This document shows positions 26,819 to 33,416 of a stretch of DNA of 45,232 nt, piece after piece. The DNA is from Thiocapsa sp. (GTDB lineage Bacteria > Pseudomonadota > Gammaproteobacteria > Chromatiales > Chromatiaceae): contig NZ_CP073760.1 in assembly GCF_018399035.1 (NCBI RefSeq), forward strand, positions 4,352,269 through 4,397,500, read 5' to 3'. The stretch's first letter is position 1; each line of letters begins with the position of its first letter. The notes below the pieces were generated by a model. It saw only the letters and a program-made list of their open reading frames with translations. It did no database searches and was not told the origin of the DNA. A program made the translations under genes and the position numbers.

Positions 26819-26843
26819 CCCCTCGCGGTAGAGGGGCTTTTTT
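26819..26843 (+). terminator. Intrinsic-type terminator in the acnD-prpF gap, facing the plus strand
   Basis: CCCCTC (26819-26824), loop GCGGTA, GAGGGG (26831-26836), then C and six T (26838-26843) form a textbook hairpin plus T tract. The T tract is on the plus strand, while acnD and prpF are read on the minus strand. It would stop an antisense transcript from running into acnD. On the coding strand it is a hairpin without U tract. Confidence 0.5.
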
Positions 26844-29448
26844 AGGCCGCCTTGTTGGATTCCAGGAAGTCCTGGGCGAAGCGCTGCAGCACCCCGCCGG
26901 CCTCGTAGATCGCCAGCTCTTCCGCGGTATCGATGCGACAGGTGACCGGCACCTCCACAGGTTCGCCGTTCGTGCGCGTGATCACCAGGGTCAGGGTGGC
27001 GCGCGGTGTGCGCTCGCCGAGCACGTCGTAGGTCTCGCTGCCGTCGATCCCGAGCGTCCTGCGGTCGACGCCCGGCTTGAACTCCAGCGGCAGCACGCCC
27101 ATGCCGACCAGGTTGGTGCGGTGGATGCGCTCGAAGCCCTCGGCCACGATCGCCTCCACCCCGGCCAGACGCACGCCCTTGGCCGCCCAGTCGCGCGACG
27201 AGCCCTGGCCGTAGTCGGCACCGGCGATGATGATCAGCGGCTGCTTGCGTCCCATATAGATCTCGATCGCCTCCCACATGCGCATGACCTTGCCGTCCGG
27301 CTCGACACGGGTCAGCGAGCCCTTCTTGACCTGGCCATCCACCACGGCCATCTCGTTGACCAGTTGCGGGTTGGCGAAGGTGGCACGCTGGGCGGTCAGA
27401 TGGTCGCCGCGGTGGGTGGCGTAGGAGTTAAAGTCCTCCTCCGGCAGGCCCATCTTGGCCAGATACTCGCCGGCAGCGCTGGCGGCCAGGATGGCGTTCG
27501 ACGGGGACAGATGGTCGGTGGTGATGTTGTCCGGCAGGACCGCCAGCGGACGCATGCCCTTCAACGTCCGCTCACCGGCCAGCGCCCCTTCCCAGTAGGG
27601 CGGACGGCGGATGTAGGTGCTCTGCGGGCGCCAGTCGTACAGCGGGCTCTTGGCCTCCTGCACGATGCCCAGATCGAACATCGGCAGATAGACCTGCTTG
27701 AACTGCTCCGGCTTCACGCAGGCCGAAACGATGGCGTCGATCTCCTCGTCGCTCGGCCACAGGTCTTTGAGGGTGATGGGGTTGCCCTGCGGGTCATGGC
27801 CGAGCGCATCCTGCTCGATGTCGAAGCGCACGGTACCGGCGATGGCATAGGCCACCACCAGCGGCGGCGAGGCCAGGAAGGCCTGCTTGGCATAGGGGTG
27901 GATGCGGCCGTCGAAGTTGCGGTTGCCCGAGAGCACGGCAGTGGCGAAGAGGTCGCGGTCGATGATCTCCTGCTGGATCTTCGGGTCCAGTGCGCCGGAC
28001 ATCCCGTTGCAGGTGGTGCAGGCGTAGCCGACGATGCCGAAGCCGAGCTGCTCCATCTCGGCCAGCAGACCGGCCTCTTCCAGATACAGCTTGGCGACCT
28101 TGGAGCCCGGGGCAAAAGACGTCTTGACCCAGGGCTTGCGCGTCAGGCCCAGTGCGTTGGCCTTCTTGGCCACCAAGCCGGCGGCCACCACGTTGCGCGG
28201 GTTGCTGGTATTGGTGCAGCTGGTGATGGCGGCGATGATGACCGCGCCGTCCGGCATCAGGCCGTCCTGCTCTTCGGCCAGCGCCTTGTCCAGATCCACG
28301 GCGATGCCGCGCTCGTGCAGTGCGCTGGTCGGCAGGCGGCGGTGCGGGTTGGACGGGCCGGCCATGTTGCGCACGACGGTGGACAGATCGAACTCCAGCA
28401 CGCGCTCGTACTCGGCGCTGACCAGCGCATCGGCCCACAGTCCGGCGGTCTTGGCGTACTGCTCGACCAGTGCGACCTGCTCGGGCTCGCGGCCGGTCAG
28501 CACGAGGTAGTCGATGGTCTGCCGGTCGATATAGAACATCGACGCGGTCGCCCCGTACTCCGGACACATGTTGGAGATGGTCGCGCGGTCGCCGATCGTG
28601 AGGCTGGCGGCGCCCTCGCCGAAGAACTCGACATAGGCACCCACCACGCGCGACTGGCGCAGGAACTCGGTTAGGGCCAGCACGATGTCGGTGGCGGTGA
28701 TGCCCGGCTGGCGCTTGCCGGTCAGGCGCACGCCGATGATGTCGGGCAGGCGCATCATCGAGGCGCGGCCCAGCATCACGGTCTCGGCCTCCAGGCCGCC
28801 GACGCCGACGGCGATCACGCCGAGTGCATCGACGTGCGGGGTGTGGCTGTCGGTCCCCACGCAGGTATCCGGGAAGGCCACCCCGTCACTGGCCTGGATC
28901 ACCGGAGACATCTTCTCCAGGTTGATCTGGTGCATGATGCCGTTGCCGGCCGGGATGACGTCGACGTTCTTGAAGGCGGTCTTGGTCCACTCGATGAAGT
29001 GGAAGCGGTCTTCGTTGCGCCGGTCTTCGATGGCGCGGTTCTTCTCGAAGGCGTCCGAGTCGAATCCGCCGTACTCCACCGCCAGCGAGTGATCGACGAT
29101 CAGCTGGGTCGGCACCACCGGGTTGACCTGTGCCGGGTCGCCGCCTTTCTCGGCGATGGCGTCGCGCAGGCCCGCCAGATCCACTAGTGCGGTCTGGCCG
29201 AGGATGTCGTGGCAGACCACCCGCGCCGGGTACCAGGGGAAGTCCAGATCCTGGCGGCGCTCGATGAGCTGCCCGAGCGCATCGGCGAGGCCGGCCGGGT
29301 CGCAGCGGCGCACCAGGTTCTCGGCGAGCACGCGCGAGGTGTACGGCAGCCCGGCATAGGCGCCGGGCCGGATGGCATCGACGGCGGCCCGGGCGTCGAA
29401 GTAGTCCAGGGCGGTGCCGGGCAGGGGCTTGCGATAGGCGCTGTTCAT
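26842..29448 (-). CDS. acnD: Fe/S-dependent 2-methylcitrate dehydratase AcnD
   Basis: Aconitase-family enzyme that dehydrates 2-methylcitrate in the methylcitrate cycle, with PrpF, replacing PrpD. The 868-residue product has the aconitase build. Catalytic and cluster motifs are VVPTQLIVDHSLAVEYGG, TSCTNTSNPRNVVAAGLVAK, and YACTTCNGMSGALDP, with the three [4Fe-4S] cysteines in SCT and CTTC. The swivelling C-terminal domain has GADYGQGSSRDWAAKG. The N-terminal LPYTSRVLAENLVRRCDP favours AcnD over the AcnA branch. A C-terminal QDFLESNKAA ends at 26842. Between prpC and acnD lies a 348-bp gap filled by a composite repeat, so a single transcript is not assured. Confidence 0.94.
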   Translation of the reverse strand: MNSAYRKPLPGTALDYFDARAAVDAIRPGAYAGLPYTSRVLAENLVRRCDPAGLADALGQLIERRQDLDFPWYPARVVCHDILGQTALVDLAGLRDAIAEKGGDPAQVNPVVPTQLIVDHSLAVEYGGFDSDAFEKNRAIEDRRNEDRFHFIEWTKTAFKNVDVIPAGNGIMHQINLEKMSPVIQASDGVAFPDTCVGTDSHTPHVDALGVIAVGVGGLEAETVMLGRASMMRLPDIIGVRLTGKRQPGITATDIVLALTEFLRQSRVVGAYVEFFGEGAASLTIGDRATISNMCPEYGATASMFYIDRQTIDYLVLTGREPEQVALVEQYAKTAGLWADALVSAEYERVLEFDLSTVVRNMAGPSNPHRRLPTSALHERGIAVDLDKALAEEQDGLMPDGAVIIAAITSCTNTSNPRNVVAAGLVAKKANALGLTRKPWVKTSFAPGSKVAKLYLEEAGLLAEMEQLGFGIVGYACTTCNGMSGALDPKIQQEIIDRDLFATAVLSGNRNFDGRIHPYAKQAFLASPPLVVAYAIAGTVRFDIEQDALGHDPQGNPITLKDLWPSDEEIDAIVSACVKPEQFKQVYLPMFDLGIVQEAKSPLYDWRPQSTYIRRPPYWEGALAGERTLKGMRPLAVLPDNITTDHLSPSNAILAASAAGEYLAKMGLPEEDFNSYATHRGDHLTAQRATFANPQLVNEMAVVDGQVKKGSLTRVEPDGKVMRMWEAIEIYMGRKQPLIIIAGADYGQGSSRDWAAKGVRLAGVEAIVAEGFERIHRTNLVGMGVLPLEFKPGVDRRTLGIDGSETYDVLGERTPRATLTLVITRTNGEPVEVPVTCRIDTAEELAIYEAGGVLQRFAQDFLESNKAA

Positions 29449-29549
29449 GATCGATGCACTGTTTTGAGAGTGAAGACGTCGCCGGACACGCCGTGGCGCG
29501 CTCGTGGCGATGTGATGTTGCGATAAAGACAGCCGGGCATGAACGCCGC

Positions 29550-29742
29550 TAAACCGCGTCCGGAGCGAGATGCGTCGTTTTCATTTTGCGTTTGGCTTCG
29601 GAGATGTCCTCGACCCCGGTGAGACGCGGTTTAGAATTTAATATTTTTTAAGACTTTAAACCGCGCCAGCTCCGACAGTCGTCGGGGCTGGCGCGGCCAA
29701 GCCATTCCAACAAATGACGCATATCGCACCGGGCGCGGTTTA
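29550..29742 (+). repeat. Composite palindromic element, copy 2 (B - AT linker - inverted A)
   Basis: B (29550-29633, TAAACCGCGTCCGGAGCGAGATGC start, GAGACGCGGTTTA end) is joined by a 23-bp linker containing ATATTTTTTAA to an inverted A (29657-29742). Total 193 bp, same order and spacing as the copy at 44090. It fills most of the gap between prpC and acnD. Confidence 0.85.
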
Positions 29743-29765
29743 AACCACGGCGTTCTGATCTGGCC

Positions 29766-29786
29766 CCCGAACCCCGAACCCCGAAC
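29766..29786 (+). repeat. Heptamer CCCGAAC, three tandem units
   Basis: Three exact copies of CCCGAAC, flanked by extra C, lie 10 bp before the end of prpC (minus strand). The unit length equals that of the longer heptamer arrays upstream of prpC, which also end in AAC. Confidence 0.7.
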
Positions 29787-29796
29787 CCCCGCCCAC

Positions 29797-30951
29797 TCAC
29801 CGCTTCTCGATCGGCACCCAGCTCAGGTTCTCCGGCCCGACATAGTTGGCGCTCGGCCGAATGATCTTGGCGTCGATGCGCTGCTCGATGACGTGGGCGA
29901 CCCAACCGGTGGTGCGCGAGATGACGAAGATGGGCGTGAACAAGGGGGTCGGAACGCCCATCTGCGCGTAGGACACCGCCGAGAACCAGTCGAGGTTCGG
30001 GAACATGTGCTTGATGTCCCACATGACGGTTTCGAGGCGATCGGCGACCTCGAACATGCGCATGTCCTCGTTGGATTCGGACAGGCGGCGTGCGACCGTC
30101 TTGATGACCTCGTTGCGCGGGTCGCCCGTGGTGTACACCGGGTGACCGAAGCCGATGATGATCTCCTTGCGTCCGACCCGCTCGCGGATGTCCGCCTCGG
30201 CCTCGTCGGCGCTGAAATAGCGGCTCTGGATCTCGCAGGCGGCCTCGTTCGCGCCGCCGTGCTTGGGTCCGCGCAGTGCGCCGATCGCACCCGTGACGGC
30301 CGAGTAGATGTCCGAGTTGGTGCCGGCGACCACGCGTGCGGCGAAGGTCGAGGCATTGAACTCATGCTCGGCGTAGAGGATCAGCGAGGTGTGCATGGCG
30401 CGCACCCACTCCGCCGACGGGGATTGGCCGTGCAGTAGATGGAGGAAATGTCCGCCGACCGACTCGTCGTCGGTCTCGACCTCGATGCGCCGGCCGTTGT
30501 GGGCGAAGTGATACCAATAGAGCAGCATGGAGCCGAAGCTGGCGACCAGGCGATCGCCGATGTCGCGTGCCGCGGCGACCGGCATGTCGTCCTTCTCCGG
30601 CTCCAAAGTGCCGAGCAGGGATGCACCGGTGCGCATGACGTCCATCGGATGGGCCGAGGGCGGGATCTGCTCCAAGGCGGTCTTGAGTGCTGCGGGCAGG
30701 CCGCGCAGCGCGCGCAGCTTGCGCTTGTAGGACGCAAGCTCGGCGGATGTCGGCAAATGCCCGTGAATCAGCAGATAGGCGATCTCTTCGAACTCGGCCT
30801 GGTCGGCAAAGTCGAGGATGTCGTAGCCCCGATAATGCAGATCGTTGCCGGTGCGACCGACCGTGCAGACGGCGGTGTTGCCCGCAGCGGTGCCGGACAG
30901 GGCGACCGACTTCTTGGGCTTCGGCAGTTGGCTCTCTTGGTTTTCGGCCAT
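29797..30951 (-). CDS. prpC: 2-methylcitrate synthase
   Basis: Condenses propionyl-CoA with oxaloacetate to 2-methylcitrate. The 384-residue protein is a short-form citrate synthase. Signatures are the start KSVALSGTAAGNTAVCTVGRTGNDLHYRGYDI-like region, KHGGANEAACEIQ with the catalytic His, FGHPVYTTGDPRNEVIK with the second His, and LDWFSAVSYAQMGVPTPLFT with the Asp region. NTAVCTVG and the 380-residue length separate PrpC from housekeeping GltA (about 430). ATG 30951 is preceded by GAGGAGAAC. Upstream, between prpB and prpC, are the heptamer arrays. Confidence 0.94.
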   Translation of the reverse strand: MAENQESQLPKPKKSVALSGTAAGNTAVCTVGRTGNDLHYRGYDILDFADQAEFEEIAYLLIHGHLPTSAELASYKRKLRALRGLPAALKTALEQIPPSAHPMDVMRTGASLLGTLEPEKDDMPVAAARDIGDRLVASFGSMLLYWYHFAHNGRRIEVETDDESVGGHFLHLLHGQSPSAEWVRAMHTSLILYAEHEFNASTFAARVVAGTNSDIYSAVTGAIGALRGPKHGGANEAACEIQSRYFSADEAEADIRERVGRKEIIIGFGHPVYTTGDPRNEVIKTVARRLSESNEDMRMFEVADRLETVMWDIKHMFPNLDWFSAVSYAQMGVPTPLFTPIFVISRTTGWVAHVIEQRIDAKIIRPSANYVGPENLSWVPIEKR

Positions 30952-30998
30952 CTTGTTCTCCTCGATCGGTATGATGCGGTTGTCTTTGTTCGGGTGTT

Positions 30999-31172
30999 AG
31001 TTATCGGTTATCAGTTATCAGTTATCAGTTATCAGCCTTTAGCCCAACCATCGCTAACGGCTAACGGCTAACGGCTAACGGCTAACGGCTAACGGCTAAC
31101 GGCGATAACCGATAACCGATAACCGATAACCGATAACCGATAACCGATAACCGATAACCGATAACCGATAAC
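30999..31172 (+). repeat. Three adjacent heptamer arrays (NGTTATC x5, GGCTAAC x7, CGATAAC x10)
   Basis: Block 1, 30999-31033: five units of (A/G)GTTATC. Block 2, 31052-31100: seven units of GGCTAAC (the first is CGCTAAC). Block 3, 31103-31172: ten exact units of CGATAAC. Blocks 1 and 3 are near reverse complements, so a long hairpin with block 2 in the loop can form. They occupy the prpB-prpC gap. The unit is far too short for a CRISPR repeat, and no spacers exist. Confidence 0.95.
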
Positions 31173-31187
31173 CGCTCTCCCGAGGTC

Positions 31188-32075
31188 TCAATCAGACTTC
31201 CCGTGCGTAAACAGCTCATCGAGCTTCTGCTCGAAGCCGTGGTAGTTGAGGAAGTCGTAGAGATCCATACGGGTCTGCATGGTGTCGACCACGGCGGCTT
31301 GAGTGCCGTCGCGGCGGATCGCCTCGTAGACCTTCAGGGCGGCCAGGTTCATGGCGCGGAAGGCGGACAGCGGGTAGAGCACGAGCGAGACACCGACGTT
31401 GCCCAACTCGGTCGTCGTGAAGAGCGGGGTGGAGCCGAACTCGGTGATGTTCGCCAAGACCGGGACCTTGACCGCCGCGATGAACTGCGCGTACTCGGCC
31501 AACTCGGTCATGGCCTCGGGAAAGATCATGTCCGCGCCGGCCTCCACACAGGCGACGGCGCGCTCGATGGCCGAGTCGATCCCCTCGACGGCCAAGGCAT
31601 CGGTGCGGGCCATGATGACGAAGTCGTCGGTCCGCGCGTCGACGGCGGCCTTGATCCGGTCGACCATCTCCTCTTTGGAGACGATCGCCTTGCCGGGACG
31701 GTGACCACAGCGCTTGGCCGCGACCTGGTCCTCGATATGGCATCCGGCCGCGCCGGCCTGGTTCATCAGCCGGACGGTGCGGGCGATGTTGAAGGCGCCG
31801 CCCCAGCCGGTGTCGGCGTCGACCAAGAGGGGCAGGGCGGTGGCGTCGGTGATCCGGCGCACGTCTTCCAACACGTTGTCCAAGCTAGTCATGCCGAGAT
31901 CCGGGATCCCGAAGGAGCAGGCCGCTACACCGCCGCCCGAGAGATAAAGCGCCCGATAACCGGTACGCTCGGCCATCATGGCGTGATAGGCGTTGACGGC
32001 GCCGACCACCTGAAGAGGATGCTCCTCTGCAACGGCAAGCCGAAGCCGGGCGCCGGGTGTGCGTGTTTCGGTCAT
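31188..32075 (-). CDS. prpB: 2-methylisocitrate lyase
   Basis: Cleaves 2-methylisocitrate into pyruvate and succinate, the last step of the cycle. The 295-residue product belongs to the isocitrate lyase/PEP mutase superfamily. Signatures are LSGGGVAACSFGIPDLGMTS, the Mg-binding LLVDADTGWGG (Asp86/Asp88), CHIEDQVAAKRCGHRPGK with the catalytic Cys123, and the closing SLVLYPLSAFRAMN. Start: AAGGAG is followed directly by ATGACCCGCATG. The second ATG (32075) has the correct 9-base spacing, whereas the first (32084) touches the binding site, so 32075 is preferred. An A-type palindromic element ends 16 bp upstream of this start. Confidence 0.95.
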   Translation of the reverse strand: MTETRTPGARLRLAVAEEHPLQVVGAVNAYHAMMAERTGYRALYLSGGGVAACSFGIPDLGMTSLDNVLEDVRRITDATALPLLVDADTGWGGAFNIARTVRLMNQAGAAGCHIEDQVAAKRCGHRPGKAIVSKEEMVDRIKAAVDARTDDFVIMARTDALAVEGIDSAIERAVACVEAGADMIFPEAMTELAEYAQFIAAVKVPVLANITEFGSTPLFTTTELGNVGVSLVLYPLSAFRAMNLAALKVYEAIRRDGTQAAVVDTMQTRMDLYDFLNYHGFEQKLDELFTHGKSD

Positions 32076-32091
32076 GCGGGTCATCTCCTTC

Positions 32092-32176
32092 TAAACCGCG
32101 CCTGGCGCGGTATGCGGTGTTTTTGGATGGGATCGGCCCCGGCAGACTTGACGACCGCTGGAGCGGGCGCGGTTTA
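32092..32176 (+). repeat. Palindromic element A, copy next to the prpB start
   Basis: TAAACCGCGCC (32092) to GCGCGGTTTA (32176), 85 bp, with the conserved GGTATGCG, GGATGGGATCGGCCCCGG and ACTTGACGACCGCTGGAG core. It is followed by the AT-rich linker sequence (TATTAAAAAATATATC), but no B partner is found: a truncated composite. It sits just before the prpB ribosome binding site. Confidence 0.85.
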
Positions 32177-32243
32177 GGTTATTAAAAAATATATCAATTC
32201 AGGTGCATCGCACTTGCAGCACGAGCAGCTGTGTCAGAACCAT

Positions 32244-32322
<79 letters not shown>

Positions 32323-32374
32323 GTTTGGACGGTCTCGATCGCGTCCTGCGCTCCAAGCGCTGGTGGTTGGCTGC

Positions 32375-33061
32375 TCAACGCTCGACCGCCAGCCGGCGCT
32401 CGATCGCCCGTCGCGAGGCGCGGATATGCCGCCGCATCAGCCATTCGGCCAGCTCGCCGTCGCGCTCGGCGATGGCGTCGGCCACCAGCTCATGCTCCTT
32501 GAGTGCATCCGCGGCCCGGTCGCTCTTCATCCCGAACTGGCAGCGATACATGCGCGCCAGGTGGTAGAGATCGTTGCAGAGGATGTCGATGAGACGCCGG
32601 TTGCCGCTGCCCTGGACGATGCGGAAGTGGAAGTCGAGATCGCCTTCCTCCTGGAAATAGGTCTGCCAGTCGGCACGCGCGACCTCGCGCCTGTGCTGCT
32701 CCAAGAGGCACTTTAAGTCTGCGATGGCTGCATCGGACATGCGTTCCGCGGCGATCCGCGCGGCCATGCCCTCGAGCGCCTCGCGGATCACATAGATCTC
32801 GAGAAGCTCATCGTTCGACAGGGTGATGACCCGCGCGCCCAGGTTCGGGCGGCGTTCGACGAGATTGGTGGATTCGAGCCGGCGCATGGCCTCGCGCAGC
32901 GGCCCGCGGCTGATCCCGTAGCGCGCCGCGAGTGCCGGCTCGCTGATCTTGCTGCCGGCGGGGATCTCGCCTTCGACAATCGCCTGGCGCACCTGACCGA
33001 AGACGCGATCGGCGATCGTCGAGGTCTCAAGTTCCAGAACAGTGTCAACGCCTGACATCAT
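32375..33061 (-). CDS. GntR-family (FCD/FadR subfamily) regulator, probably of the prp genes
   Basis: The 228-residue product has an N-terminal winged helix (ISEPALAARYGISRGPLREAM, recognition helix SRGPLREAMRRLE). An all-alpha FCD effector domain follows, from about residue 85 (EIYVIREALEGMAARIAAE), with metal/effector-binding His in DLDFHFRIV and the C-terminal DGELAEWLMRRHI. This subfamily commonly controls organic-acid catabolism. It stands directly upstream of prpB in the same direction; proteobacterial prp clusters often have such a GntR gene in that place instead of the NtrC-type PrpR. ATG 33061 or 33058 could start the protein. A promoter and three palindromes lie just upstream, implying autoregulation. 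Confidence 0.88.
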   Translation of the reverse strand: MMSGVDTVLELETSTIADRVFGQVRQAIVEGEIPAGSKISEPALAARYGISRGPLREAMRRLESTNLVERRPNLGARVITLSNDELLEIYVIREALEGMAARIAAERMSDAAIADLKCLLEQHRREVARADWQTYFQEEGDLDFHFRIVQGSGNRRLIDILCNDLYHLARMYRCQFGMKSDRAADALKEHELVADAIAERDGELAEWLMRRHIRASRRAIERRLAVER

Positions 33062-33063
33062 CT

Positions 33064-33073
33064 CTGTCGACAG
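33064..33073. promoter_or_regulatory. Candidate operator O1, CTGTCGACAG
   Basis: A perfect 10-bp palindrome, three bases upstream of the GntR start codon, downstream of the predicted transcription start. Its core TGTCGACA recurs at 33128-33135, 63 bp away (about six helical turns), so one dimer pair could bind both on the same face of the DNA. Confidence 0.5.
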
Positions 33074-33092
33074 TGTTGCGGGAAATATGTCT

Positions 33093-33120
33093 AATTTAAG
33101 CTATATGCGGCATATGTCAA
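33093..33120 (-). promoter_or_regulatory. Promoter of the GntR-type gene with a palindrome in the spacer
   Basis: On the minus strand TTGACA (33120-33115, full consensus -35), a 16-base spacer and TAAATT (33098-33093) form a sigma-70 promoter. The spacer carries the palindrome ATATGC-G-GCATAT (33103-33115), a typical repressor position. TGTCGACA sites flank both sides. Confidence 0.6.
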
Positions 33121-33127
33121 GAGTATG

Positions 33128-33135
33128 TGTCGACA
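33128..33135. promoter_or_regulatory. Candidate operator O2, TGTCGACA
   Basis: A perfect 8-bp palindrome just upstream of the -35 box of the GntR promoter, sharing its core with O1. Together with O1 and the spacer palindrome it brackets the promoter. Confidence 0.45.
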
Positions 33136-33226
33136 ATAATGCTGTCCAGCGGTCGGGACAGGCCGGTTGCGGCCATGATGCGGGGCGGTCGGAAGAAGCA
33201 GCGGTGGGCGCCGATAACAAGAATGG

Positions 33227-33259
33227 GTAGGTTGGGCAAAGCGCAGCGTCCCAACCTAC
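33227..33259. repeat. REP-like palindrome GTAGGTTGGG...CCCAACCTAC
   Basis: A 10-bp perfect stem (33227-33236 with 33250-33259) around GCAAAGCGCAGCG-like sequence. The motif GTAGGTTGGGCAAAGCGCAG is a repeat form common between genes in proteobacterial genomes. One copy is seen in this window. The rest of 33136-33376 shows no gene. Confidence 0.6.
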
Positions 33260-33377
33260 GACTCAAGGCCGGCTTCGAGGAGCACTGAGCGGCGCCCACG
33301 GCGTGAATGGTGCCGTCAGCTCGCCTTGCAGATCGCGATCTCCGCCGCGCCGGGCCACGAGCAGGCGTCGGTTCGCG

Positions 33378-33402
33378 GGGGGCGGGCATCTCGCCCGCCC
33401 CC
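33378..33402 (-). terminator. GC-rich hairpin after the exported PKD protein gene
   Basis: GGGGGCGGGC (33378-33387), loop ATCTC, GCCCGCCCCC (33393-33402): a perfect 10-bp stem 14 bases after the stop codon of the minus-strand gene. No T tract follows, so it may be a repeat-type hairpin protecting the 3' end. Confidence 0.5.
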
Positions 33403-33416
33403 ATGCGATGCCTCGA

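Noticed and set aside
30999..31172. CRISPR-like array
   Set aside because: Units are 7 bases with no spacers and no cas genes nearby; these are simple tandem repeats.
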